A stretch of DNA of 55,070 bases from Thermoproteota archaeon (GTDB taxonomy: Archaea > Korarchaeota > Korarchaeia > Korarchaeales > Korarchaeaceae). This document shows positions 23,380 through 30,571 of the stretch, in pieces (within the stretch, counting starts at the first letter, position 1; each line of letters opens with the position of its first letter). The notes beneath the pieces are model-generated. The model was not told the DNA's origin, ran no database searches, and saw only the letters and a list, made by a program, of their open reading frames with translations. Location: NCBI GenBank assembly GCA_027491435.1, contig JAOZFG010000037.1:1-55070 (forward strand), given 5' to 3'. The translations under genes were made by a program, and so were the position numbers.

Positions 23380-24312
23380 ATGAGGGCTAAGATTGCGCCC
23401 CTCATCCTCCTCTTCCTTGCGCCACTCCCAGTCTTCGCTTATAAGCAAACAATCACTGCAAAACTCACGGTATTCCCAGACGGATGGGTAGACGTTGTCG
23501 TTGAGGTTCATAATCCACCTGACAGGCTTATGATAACGTTACAGGGCGAGTTAAATTACCTGACAGTGATTGATGAGAAGGGGTTAGCTCTCCCCTACGA
23601 GGCCCAGGGGAGCAGGCTTTTAGTAGATGCTCAGGGAGCTGAAGTTGTTGAGATATCTTACCAAACTCCAGACCTAACTAGCAAGGAGGCAGGCGTTTGG
23701 AACCTGTCCGTATCCTTGCCTGTCTCTTCCCTTGAGGTAAGGTTCCCGAAGAATTCCAGGATAATAGGACTATCGGAGGTCCCTGAGGAGATAGCTGAGG
23801 AAAATGGTTGGCTGATCTTGACCTTCTCCACTGGTAGAGTCAAAATCTCCTATAGGATGGGAAGGTTGACCCTGCCCTTAAGGACGGGACAACCTGCGCC
23901 GGAGTCCAGCGAGCCTTACACAACTACTGAGAGGCGGGAGGACACGGGAATTAGACAGGTTGAGCAGTCTGCTGAACATGAAGGTGTTGAGGGGGTCCGA
24001 AAAAACGAGGGCGTGCTCCAGCCCTTGGCAATCTACCTGACCCCCGTGGTTTTGATACTGCTCCTGACGGTTCTTCTCCTGAAGAGAAGGTCCCCAACCA
24101 AAATAATTGCCCCTGATACCTTAACTGAGGACGTGCTCGCCAACCTGAGGGAGGCGGGAGGGGAGATGAGACAGGCCGATTTGATAAGGCAACTAGGACT
24201 TCCTAGGACCACCGTCTGGAGGAGGCTTAGAAGGTTGGAGGAGCAGGGCTTACTTAAAATAGAAAGAAGGGGCAGGGACACCATAATCAGGCTAGTAAAC
24301 GATCTCGAATGA
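23380..24312 (+). CDS. Membrane-anchored one-component regulator with C-terminal winged helix
   Basis: 310 residues: signal/anchor (1-20), an extracytoplasmic beta-rich domain (about 22-175, KLTVFPDGWVDVVVEVHNPPD), a Thr/Glu-rich linker, one membrane helix (LAIYLTPVVLILLLTVLLL, about 217-237), and a cytosolic winged helix (EMRQADLIRQLGLPRTTVWRRLRRLEEQGLL, about 262-293). This layout, a surface sensor and DNA-binding domain in one chain, occurs in several archaeal families. It likely senses an outside signal and controls nearby surface-protein genes. It overlaps the convergent acylphosphatase gene by 21 bases. The ligand and target are unknown. Confidence 0.78.
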   Translation: MRAKIAPLILLFLAPLPVFAYKQTITAKLTVFPDGWVDVVVEVHNPPDRLMITLQGELNYLTVIDEKGLALPYEAQGSRLLVDAQGAEVVEISYQTPDLTSKEAGVWNLSVSLPVSSLEVRFPKNSRIIGLSEVPEEIAEENGWLILTFSTGRVKISYRMGRLTLPLRTGQPAPESSEPYTTTERREDTGIRQVEQSAEHEGVEGVRKNEGVLQPLAIYLTPVVLILLLTVLLLKRRSPTKIIAPDTLTEDVLANLREAGGEMRQADLIRQLGLPRTTVWRRLRRLEEQGLLKIERRGRDTIIRLVNDLE

Positions 24313-24564
24313 GTCGAACTCTCCCTTGTAGTCCTCCCACTGCACGTCAACCTTAGTGACCCTCGCTAGGGGAGGCCCCACCCTAGCCCAGTCTATCAGC
24401 CTCTCCACCTTATCTCTAGGTCCCTCAACTAGGATCTCCACGGTCCCGTCCGGGACGTTCCTCACCCACCCACTTAAGCCCAGCTCTAAAGCCTTCTTTC
24501 TGGTGTTATACCTGAAAAAGACCCCTTGAACCCTGCCATAAACCCTTACCCTGGCCCTCACCAT
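24292..24564 (-). CDS. acyP: Acylphosphatase
   Basis: A 90-residue protein with the signature GRVQGVFFRYNTRKKALELGLSGWVRN, including the catalytic Arg in FFR and Asn in VRN, then GTVEILVEGP. It hydrolyses carboxyl-phosphate bonds such as acetyl phosphate. I took the ATG at 24564; a GTG two codons upstream (24570) is also possible, and GGGGTGATCCC lies just before. It is the second gene after the Usp-like gene on the same strand with a short gap. The assignment is secure. Confidence 0.95.
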   Translation of the reverse strand: MVRARVRVYGRVQGVFFRYNTRKKALELGLSGWVRNVPDGTVEILVEGPRDKVERLIDWARVGPPLARVTKVDVQWEDYKGEFDSFEIVY

Positions 24565-24574
24565 GTCCACGGGA

Positions 24575-24967
24575 TCACCCCCTCAACTTGACCGTGACCA
24601 CCGGCCTCCTGCTTAAGGACATCACCTTCCCGGATATGCCAGGCCTTATCTTGGGGAACCACTTCCTCTTCCTCCTGAACATTAGGATCAGGTCGTACTT
24701 GTTCTCTTCGGCCTCCTCCACTATACCCTCAACGACGCCCCTGGCCTCTACAACCTTGACCTCAACCCTGTACCCCCTAGACCTAAGCTCGTCAGCCAGC
24801 CTGGTCATCCACTCGGGGGGCTCAACTTCCACCTCCAGGGGGGCGGTCATGGGGATGGACACCACGTGCAATAAGGTGACCTGTATATCCTCGCCCAACT
24901 CGACCAAGGCTGAAACGAGCTCATCCACGGGCACCTGCCATCCCAGCGGCACCAAGACTCTCCTCAT
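24575..24967 (-). CDS. Universal stress protein (UspA-like)
   Basis: 130 residues with a Usp-type alpha/beta fold: RRVLVPLGWQVPVDELVSALVELG at the N-terminus, VTLLHVVSIP, VEARGVVEGIVEEAEENKYDLILMFRRKRKW and a final SGKVMSLSRRPVVTVKL strand. The ATP-binding G-x2-G-x9-G-S/T motif is reduced to a single GISGKVMSLS, so ATP binding is uncertain. The frame starts at an ATG that follows a purine-rich stretch, and the gene leads a two-gene unit with acylphosphatase. The role is probably stress-related and undefined. Confidence 0.75.
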   Translation of the reverse strand: MRRVLVPLGWQVPVDELVSALVELGEDIQVTLLHVVSIPMTAPLEVEVEPPEWMTRLADELRSRGYRVEVKVVEARGVVEGIVEEAEENKYDLILMFRRKRKWFPKIRPGISGKVMSLSRRPVVTVKLRG

Positions 24968-25030
24968 AGGAACCCCCTGGTAAGGAGAGCTAAGCTTATA
25001 TAGAATTTCGGTTTTTGGAACTTCGGGACC

Positions 25031-25369
25031 ATGAAGGGAGAGGGCGATCCCCTGAAATCCTTTATAAGAGGAGGCTACCGTCTTCTGATCTTAGCCCTCC
25101 TGGAGAAGTCGGTAATGCATGGCTACGAACTACTGAAATCTTTGGAGAGGATAACGGGGGAGAGGCCTAAGATAAGCACGCTCTACACGATACTCAAGGA
25201 GATGGAGGAGTCGGGCCTCTTAGAGTCCAGGAAGGTGGACAGGAAGAGGTTATACAGAATCTCTGAGAGGGGGAAGAAGAAGTTACAGGAGTTCAGGGAG
25301 AACGTCTCCATGGGGGCGCTTAAGATGATTGAGGTCATACTTAGCACCAACTTAAAGGTGAGGAGTTAA
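25031..25369 (+). CDS. PadR-family transcriptional regulator
   Basis: A 112-residue protein with the PadR winged helix: RLLILALLEKSVMHGYELLKSLERITGERPKISTLYTILKEMEESGLL followed by RKVDRKRLYRISERGKKKLQEFRE. The short C-terminal helix serves dimerisation. A TATA-like TATATAGAAT stretch lies about 25 bases before the ATG at 25031, so it is probably leaderless. It is convergent with the UbiE-like methyltransferase gene, overlapping its stop by four bases, and divergent from the Usp gene, which is a possible target. Confidence 0.9.
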   Translation: MKGEGDPLKSFIRGGYRLLILALLEKSVMHGYELLKSLERITGERPKISTLYTILKEMEESGLLESRKVDRKRLYRISERGKKKLQEFRENVSMGALKMIEVILSTNLKVRS

Positions 25370-26064
25370 ACCCTTCTAGCCCTAACTATTGTGAAGACCC
25401 CTCCAAGCCAAGTTATTCTCTCCTCAACCTCAAAGTACCTTCCAACCAGTTTGGCTAGCTCCTTAGAGGTTATCATGTACTTGTAGGTTTTGTAGAGAGT
25501 TCTCCAAGGGGTATCCCACCTTCTTATAAGTAGAGCTGAAACTACAGGCACGAGAAACCTTATATATCCTCCTATTATAGCCGAGAAAGCCTTGTTATCG
25601 GGCTTCGCCAAGTCCAGGATCATGAGCCTTCCGCCGGGCTTGAGGACCCTCTTGAACTCTTGAAGGGCTTTTTCCTTGTCAAAGGCATCTCTGAATGAAT
25701 AGGAGGCCATGATAACATCTACAGTTCCATCTTCCAGGGGTATGTCTTCGAAGACCCCCTTCAAAAGCTTCACCCTGTTTCCTAGCCTTATTGCAGCTTC
25801 CCTAAGCATCTCAGGGAGAGGGTCCATGCAGATGACCCTACAGCCTTCACACTTGCTTAACAATAGTTTAGAGAGCTCCCCAGGACCACAACCTGCGTCT
25901 AACACCACGGAGCCAGGAGGTATCTCTGTGTCCAGGAAGAGCTTCCTCATTCTACCGGATAGGCCGAAGGTTATAACGGAGTTAACTCTCTCGTAATGGG
26001 GAATCGTCTCCCTCAGCGACTCCTCCACTTCCACCCAGGTCCTTTCGTCTAACCGTTTACTCAT
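25366..26064 (-). CDS. UbiE/MenG-like quinone methyltransferase
   Basis: From the ATG at 26064, which has GAGGTGACTGG before it, the protein has 232 residues. It matches UbiE/COQ5 methyltransferases: HYERVNSVITFGLSGRMRKLF at the N-terminus, motif I VVLDAGCGPGELSKLLL, VICMDPLPEML, DVIMASYSFRDAFDKEKALQEFKRVLKPGGRLMILDLAKPD, and the C-terminal TWLGGVFTIVRARR. It would methylate a quinone ring in menaquinone-type biosynthesis, in line with the SQR and cytochrome b genes that use quinone. Other substrates of the broad family cannot be ruled out. The longer frame from 26184 overlaps the divergent gene and is not used. Confidence 0.85.
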   Translation of the reverse strand: MSKRLDERTWVEVEESLRETIPHYERVNSVITFGLSGRMRKLFLDTEIPPGSVVLDAGCGPGELSKLLLSKCEGCRVICMDPLPEMLREAAIRLGNRVKLLKGVFEDIPLEDGTVDVIMASYSFRDAFDKEKALQEFKRVLKPGGRLMILDLAKPDNKAFSAIIGGYIRFLVPVVSALLIRRWDTPWRTLYKTYKYMITSKELAKLVGRYFEVEERITWLGGVFTIVRARRV

Positions 26065-26115
26065 GCCAGTCACCTCGTGGCTAACCATATTTAATAAGTT
26101 CTTCCCAGTAACCCG

Positions 26116-27492
26116 ATGAGGTCGCTCACGATACCCTTGCTTGTTATACTGCTCATACCCCTCCTCCCTGTAAAAGCTCAGCAATGGGATTTGGAGCTGG
26201 AGAGGGTCACCACCTTGCCAATAGATGCTAAGGTACAGCAGGGACAGGCTCTAACCATATCGGCTCAGATAAGGAATAGGGGCGACTCCCCCTTCAGCGG
26301 CCAAGTCAGGTTGGAAGTTTACGTGGACGACCACCCCGTCATAGTGGAGATATGGTCTTTAGGCGAGACCCCAGTACCGGTCGGCGGGCTGGCGGCCATA
26401 ACCAGGAAGCTGAACACCTCTGACTTATCCATAGGGGTTCACGAGCTTAAGGTCGAGGTGCTCCCCACCACCTTCACGGACCCCGACCTGAAGAACAACA
26501 TATATACGCTAACCTTCGTGGTCACGGAGAGGGCCAAGGCCTACATAGAGATTGAGGAGCTCCTCCAAGGGGTTGAGAGCACCGTTTACGTGAGCATAGA
26601 TAACCCCACCTCAGAGTCCCTAAACCTGAGGGTGAGGCTCCTGGTCAACGGCACCGAGGTAGGTGTTGACGAGGTCTTAGCCCCCCCATCTACCGTCTCC
26701 CTGGCGGTCTTCAAGTACAAACCTGAGAAACCAGGCGTGGTTAAGCTGAAGGCCCTGGTGATGAAGGGTTCAGCTCTATTCGCCGAGACCAGCTACATGG
26801 CTGAGGTTAGGCCTACCTGCGACGTTGGGGTGGACGAGGTTATCGTCCCTAAGGTTATCTACGTGGGGGAAGAGGTCGAGGCCACAATTTACCTGATTAA
26901 CAACGGTTCAACGACTCCTAGAAGCGTTTTCAGGGTTAAGCTAGACGATGAGGTTGTACATGAGGAGGAAGTCGAGGAGTACGGGAAGGTGAAGCTCACC
27001 CTGCCCACCGCTGACCTGGCTATGGGAGAGCACGGCCTACAGGTGACTTTAGAGCCTATAGACGTGGTCGACTTGAACGAGGAGAACAACAAGCTCTACG
27101 TCTCTTTCAAGGTTAAACCCGTTCCCGTTCTGATGTACGCCAATGCTAGGGATGGGAGAATTGCGGTCAACCTCACCAACGCTGGGGAGATGGTTGCTGA
27201 TTTCAGGGTAGCTGTCTCCAACAATGGCAGCGAAGTGGACTCCATGCTGGTAACCCTCTCGCCAGACGAGAGCAAGCTCCTCACCTTCGAGCTAGAGCCG
27301 GGGAACTACACCGTCACGGTTTATCAGGGAAGCTACAAGATAGTTGAGACCCAAGTGAAGCTGGAAGGCCCTAGAAGTATGGAAAGCGGGGGAATAGATC
27401 CTCTTCCCGTAATTATAGCGGTGCTAATAGCGACCATCGCCGGCTTCGTGGCTTACAAGAAACTCAGGAGGAGGAAGTGGCCTGCCGAATAA
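26116..27492 (+). CDS. Secreted CARDB-domain surface protein with C-terminal anchor
   Basis: 458 residues: signal peptide (1-21), then about four CARDB/Ig-like beta domains with repeated spacing (for example QGQALTISAQIRNRGDSPF, GVESTVYVSIDNPTSESL, VGEEVEATIYLINNGSTT, DGRIAVNLTNAGEMVADF), each ending in an N-N-x-Y-style strand, and a C-terminal membrane helix (PLPVIIAVLIATIAGFVAY) with a basic end (KKLRRRKW). N-x-S/T sites are frequent. It would stand at the cell surface, perhaps as an adhesion or scaffold protein. The gene is followed by an operon of small membrane proteins on the same strand. A TATA-like run lies 25-30 bases before the ATG. Confidence 0.8.
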   Translation: MRSLTIPLLVILLIPLLPVKAQQWDLELERVTTLPIDAKVQQGQALTISAQIRNRGDSPFSGQVRLEVYVDDHPVIVEIWSLGETPVPVGGLAAITRKLNTSDLSIGVHELKVEVLPTTFTDPDLKNNIYTLTFVVTERAKAYIEIEELLQGVESTVYVSIDNPTSESLNLRVRLLVNGTEVGVDEVLAPPSTVSLAVFKYKPEKPGVVKLKALVMKGSALFAETSYMAEVRPTCDVGVDEVIVPKVIYVGEEVEATIYLINNGSTTPRSVFRVKLDDEVVHEEEVEEYGKVKLTLPTADLAMGEHGLQVTLEPIDVVDLNEENNKLYVSFKVKPVPVLMYANARDGRIAVNLTNAGEMVADFRVAVSNNGSEVDSMLVTLSPDESKLLTFELEPGNYTVTVYQGSYKIVETQVKLEGPRSMESGGIDPLPVIIAVLIATIAGFVAYKKLRRRKWPAE

Positions 27493-27551
27493 CTTTCCCC
27501 TAACTACCGTGATTTAATCCCCCCTTTATTCTCCCGACGGGCCCATTACTG

Positions 27552-27683
27552 ATGAGGGTTAGAAGGCTGGTCTACCTGGTGGCTTCCCTGTCCATTCCCC
27601 TGTTGGCGCTTGCGTTTTACCCGCAAGCTTACCCAGCAGCTGCAGCGCTGGCCTACTCACTTGCTTGGAGGTGTTTACGCTGA
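27552..27683 (+). CDS. Small hydrophobic protein, first gene of a packed membrane-protein operon
   Basis: 43 residues, too short for ordinary gene calling: MRVRRLVYLVASLSIPLL then a second hydrophobic stretch rich in Ala/Tyr, one or two membrane segments, and a basic N-terminus. The stop at 27683 overlaps the next start (27665 or 27671), as with the other genes in the cluster. Not recognised. The coupling, reasonable codon use and leader-like hydrophobicity support it as real; I cannot exclude that it is untranslated. Confidence 0.45.
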   Translation: MRVRRLVYLVASLSIPLLALAFYPQAYPAAAALAYSLAWRCLR

Positions 27684-28066
27684 AGTTGAGCATTGAGACC
27701 TCCCTGCTCACGCTGACGGGATTTGCGATGGTCTACTTGGCCATCACAGGGCCGCTCACAGAAGCCATGCTCGTCTTGGAAGGGGCTAAAAGGGAGGAGT
27801 GCGCTTACAAAACTTTGAGGGCCATTGACCTGGCTATCTCAGCGGCCGTGGGTGGAGGATCTTCAAGCAGCATCGTGAACATACCATGTGAAGTGAAGAT
27901 TAGCGGCTCCGGTAGTTCAATAACCGTCTCCTCTGAAGATAAGGTTTTCACGCTAAACTACCCCTTTAAGGTTCAGGCTTCAGGCGTGTTGAGCGGGAGC
28001 GCTACAGTCGAGGCTAGGTTCGTCAACGGAACGGTTTACGTGGAGGTCCACCCTAATGGAGGCTAG
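27665..28066 (+). CDS. Pilin-like exported protein of the small-protein operon
   Basis: A 133-residue protein starting TTG at 27665 or GTG at 27671. An N-terminal hydrophobic helix (SLLTLTGFAMVYLAITGPLTEAMLVLEG) is followed by a Ser/Gly-rich beta domain (GGGSSSSIVNI, VKISGSGSSITVSSEDK, VSLSG-type repeats). That layout resembles archaeal pseudopilins, although no class III signal with a KGQ-type cleavage site is visible. It has two cysteines (about 44 and 77) that could pair outside the cell. The stop overlaps the next ATG by 11 bases. The function is unknown. Confidence 0.6.
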   Translation: MEVFTLKLSIETSLLTLTGFAMVYLAITGPLTEAMLVLEGAKREECAYKTLRAIDLAISAAVGGGSSSSIVNIPCEVKISGSGSSITVSSEDKVFTLNYPFKVQASGVLSGSATVEARFVNGTVYVEVHPNGG

Positions 28067-28271
28067 CCTCTCCTCCTTACTGAACGCCCAGATCTTCTGG
28101 CTGGCCTTTCTAATCCTGACTTTGACCCTGGCGTTCACTTTGGAGGGGCTCTACACGAACCTCGATAGGGTGAAGGAGGCCAAGGTTATGCAAATTAAGG
28201 AGCTCGGATCCAGGCTGGAGCTTGATGTAGAGAAAGTTGTGGAGGAGATAAAAGATGATGGAGCTCCTTGA
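28056..28271 (+). CDS. Small single-span membrane protein with charged tail
   Basis: 71 residues: an N-terminal membrane helix (NAQIFWLAFLILTLTLAFTLEGLY) and a charged helical tail (DRVKEAKVMQIKELGSRLELDVEKVVEEI). It is the third gene of the overlapping series, starting inside the previous gene's end, and its own end overlaps the start of a 29-residue protein at 28255-28258. The tail may form a coiled coil with a partner. Not recognised. Confidence 0.6.
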   Translation: MEASLSSLLNAQIFWLAFLILTLTLAFTLEGLYTNLDRVKEAKVMQIKELGSRLELDVEKVVEEIKDDGAP

Positions 28272-28344
28272 GGGCTACTTGGCCGTGCTCACCTTGGCGA
28301 CCCTCCTGACTCTAGTGGCCCTAGTCGGGTGGTTCTTCTCGTGA
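28255..28344 (+). CDS. Twenty-nine-residue single-helix membrane miniprotein
   Basis: Reading from the ATG-ATG pair at 28255/28258: MMELLEGYLAVLTLATLLT continuing through VALVGWFFS to the TGA at 28342-28344. Nearly the whole chain is one membrane helix. Both ends overlap neighbours (the previous stop at 28271, the next start GTG at 28341), which is the strongest sign that it is translated. Too short for family assignment. Confidence 0.45.
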   Translation: MMELLEGYLAVLTLATLLTLVALVGWFFS

Positions 28345-28607
28345 AATACCTACTGGTTATCCTTATAGTCGCACTAGCCCTGCAGGTGGTTCTAACTAAA
28401 ACCAGGTACCTGCAACCTTCCTGGCAGAGGGTCATGAAGGAAAAAGCGTGCACCGTGGTGATAAGTCATGTTAAGGCGTCGATCCTCTGGGAGGAGCCTT
28501 ATTCCAGCGAGTGCTTTGTAGGCCTAACTTGTCCCGCCAGGGGGCCGGCCTACTGCCTCAGGATACCCCTCCCAGGAGAGGACGTAACGTTGGGGGTGAG
28601 ATGCTGA
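28341..28607 (+). CDS. Small secreted cysteine-containing protein
   Basis: From the GTG at 28341 (its GTGA overlaps the preceding stop) the protein has 88 residues: a signal/anchor helix (KYLLVILIVALALQVVL), then a short domain with five cysteines (KACTVV, SSECFVGLTCPARGPAYC, GVRC) that could form disulfides outside the cell. The stop overlaps the following ATG (28601) by seven bases. I do not recognise the family. Confidence 0.6.
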   Translation: MKYLLVILIVALALQVVLTKTRYLQPSWQRVMKEKACTVVISHVKASILWEEPYSSECFVGLTCPARGPAYCLRIPLPGEDVTLGVRC

Positions 28608-29398
28608 AGGAGTGGGTGACCCTGCTAATGCTCGCGTCCCTGCTACTGGCTGCGGCCTCGATACCCGACCTAGACAGGCCGGACTGGGTTTACAACAGGG
28701 CAGAGTTGAGGGCCTACCAGATCTTCGCCGAGCTCGAGACCATGGGTCCCAGGGCCATGGTCTACTCCAGGGCTTACCTAGACTCCTGGCTTAAAGAGGT
28801 TAACGGCAGTGAATGCTTCGAGGTGCCGCCTGACGTGCCGGAGCTTGAGTTCATGAAAGATATAAGGGAAGGGCTTGAGGAGAAGGGGTTGTCCGGTGGC
28901 GTCGTGGTCCACTTCACTGTGTTGAGGGGGAGGGAGGGCGATGAATCCGACCCCAGCTTCTCAGGCCTTTGCAGGGAGGGTAGCATACTTGTGAAGGCGG
29001 ACCTGTACTCGAGCGTGTCTGACCCCATGACCGGGGTCAAGGGAGAGAGGGAGCTAACAGTTCAGGGCTGTCAACCAACTGCTTACTTCTTCATGAGGGA
29101 TTACCTGAATAACCTCTCCAAGAAGCTGGGTCAGCTGGTGAAAAGGGCCGTTGAGGAAAACCTATCCCTTGAGGAGCTCCTAGAGCTAATAAAGCTGAAC
29201 TTGACCCTAGAGGTCGCTGACATGCCGGCCGGGTTTACCGCATATTGGACTGTCTACAGCTTTCCCGGGTTAATCAGGGTTGTGTTCCGCATCAAGGATG
29301 GGTTAGCTGAATTTTATCACGGGGGCGAGCTTCACAAGGGGTTTTACTGTAGGAGGGTCTACGAGCTGGAGCTGCCTGAAAGTTTTAGAGGAGATTGA
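28601..29398 (+). CDS. Secreted protein of unknown function with disulfide-type cysteines
   Basis: 265 residues from the ATG at 28601, which has GGGGGTGAG before it. An N-terminal signal/anchor (VTLLMLASLLLAAASI) is followed by a mixed alpha/beta domain with YQIFAELETMGPRAMVYSRAYL, LSGGVVVHFTVLRG and a pair of central helices (DYLNNLSKKLGQLVKRAVEENLSLEELLELIKLN). Four cysteines (in GSECFEV, GLCREG, QGCQP, FYCRR) may pair outside the cell. It is the largest member of the overlapping operon and overlaps the next gene's TTG option by four bases. Not recognised. Confidence 0.65.
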   Translation: MLKEWVTLLMLASLLLAAASIPDLDRPDWVYNRAELRAYQIFAELETMGPRAMVYSRAYLDSWLKEVNGSECFEVPPDVPELEFMKDIREGLEEKGLSGGVVVHFTVLRGREGDESDPSFSGLCREGSILVKADLYSSVSDPMTGVKGERELTVQGCQPTAYFFMRDYLNNLSKKLGQLVKRAVEENLSLEELLELIKLNLTLEVADMPAGFTAYWTVYSFPGLIRVVFRIKDGLAEFYHGGELHKGFYCRRVYELELPESFRGD

Positions 29399-29439
29399 GA
29401 AAGGTGGTAAGGGTTAAATCTTGCTTGGAACTTCTTGTG

Positions 29440-29742
29440 ATGAGGACCAAAGCCTTAGCCCTAGTCGCCCTGATCCTGATGACCTTGTCCTACTCTACTG
29501 TGAGAGTAAGCGCTTCCAACTTCCTGGATAGGTTCAACGACATGGTGGAGGACATAACCCAGAGCATCGTGGACTTCATAAACATGCTTAAGGCCTCGGC
29601 CATTACCATAGGCAGGGTCCTATCCGGAGCTTTAATAGCTATAGGCGTTGTCCTTTGGGCTAGCGACGTGTTCTCCTACAGGGGCCGGAAGCTCATAATA
29701 AGTGGCGTGATACTCATGCTCCTGATCGAACTTGTAAGTTAA
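29440..29742 (+). CDS. Small membrane protein, TrbC/VirB2-like layout
   Basis: From the ATG at 29440 the protein has 100 residues: a signal peptide (MRTKALALVALILMTLSYST), a short amphipathic stretch (FLDRFNDMVEDITQSIVDFINMLK) and two close membrane helices (ASAITIGRVLSGALIAIGVVLWASDVF and KLIISGVILMLLIELVS). A signal sequence followed by two helices with a short polar loop is the layout of VirB2/TrbC pilins and of crenarchaeal DNA-import pilins, though the sequence match is weak. A TTG at 29395 would add 15 residues and overlap the preceding stop. It ends the operon. Confidence 0.5.
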   Translation: MRTKALALVALILMTLSYSTVRVSASNFLDRFNDMVEDITQSIVDFINMLKASAITIGRVLSGALIAIGVVLWASDVFSYRGRKLIISGVILMLLIELVS

Positions 29743-29773
29743 AAGCGGTGCCCTGTCCGAAACAGGGGGTACT

Positions 29774-30571
29774 ATGAAGAGGGTAGGGTTCGTCCAGAAC
29801 AACCCCGTGTTCGGCGAGGTTGAGAGGAACGTCAACAGGGCTTTGGAGCTGGCCAGCACCGTGGAAGCTGATCTCCTAGTTTTTCCCGAGCTCTTCAACA
29901 CTGGGTACCTCTTTCTATCTAAAGAGGAGGCCTACAAGCTCTCAGAGACTCTCGAGGGCCCCACGGTGAGGAAGCTCCAGAGGTTCAGTGAAGAGACATC
30001 GACGGCCGTGGTGGCCGGCTTCGCTGAAAGGGTTGGAGAAAAGGTGTACAACTCTGCTGTAGTCATCGACGTGGACGGCTCTGTGAAGGGGGTGTACAGG
30101 AAGACCCACCTGTTCTATGAAGAGAAGCTCTTCTTTGAGCCCGGGGATACGGGCTTCAAGGTGTTTGAGGTGGCTGGCATGAGAGTGGGCGTGATGATAT
30201 GCTACGACTGGCGGTTCCCAGAGTCCGCTAGAACTCTAGCGCTTAAGGGGGCTCAGGTGATAGCCCACCCGTCCAACCTGGTCTTGCCCCACGCGCCCAC
30301 AGCAGACCTGGCCAGGGCTGTGGAGAACAGGGTCTTCCTGATCCTGGCAGACAGGAGCGGCGCTGACGTGAGGGGGGAGAGGAGGTTGGATTTCGAGGGC
30401 AAGAGCATGGTCGTGGATCCCGACATGAACGTCTTGGTCAAGGCCCCAAGGGAGGGGGAACATGCAATGGTTGCAGAGATAGACCCCAAGGTCGCCGACG
30501 TCAAGAACATCAACCCGTTGAATCACATTTTAAAGGACAGGAGGCCCCATCTCTACGAAGGTCTATGCTGA
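29774..30571 (+). CDS. Carbon-nitrogen hydrolase (nitrilase superfamily)
   Basis: 265 residues with the catalytic triad in place: Glu39 in VFPELFNTGY, Lys110 in YRKTHLF and Cys143 in MICYDWRFPESAR, plus RAVENRVFLILADRSG. It is a cytosolic amidase or omega-amidase-type enzyme that hydrolyses a non-peptide C-N bond, with no substrate evident. The ATG lies 31 bases after the last small membrane gene; the surface protein gene overlaps its stop by seven bases. The family assignment is secure. Confidence 0.9.
   Translation: MKRVGFVQNNPVFGEVERNVNRALELASTVEADLLVFPELFNTGYLFLSKEEAYKLSETLEGPTVRKLQRFSEETSTAVVAGFAERVGEKVYNSAVVIDVDGSVKGVYRKTHLFYEEKLFFEPGDTGFKVFEVAGMRVGVMICYDWRFPESARTLALKGAQVIAHPSNLVLPHAPTADLARAVENRVFLILADRSGADVRGERRLDFEGKSMVVDPDMNVLVKAPREGEHAMVAEIDPKVADVKNINPLNHILKDRRPHLYEGLC

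Noticed and set aside
29440-29742. Full DNA-import (Ced/Ted) or type IV secretion system
   Set aside because: Only a weak VirB2-like layout is present; no CedA-like multi-span protein or VirB4-type ATPase accompanies it, and the HerA here pairs with NurA.
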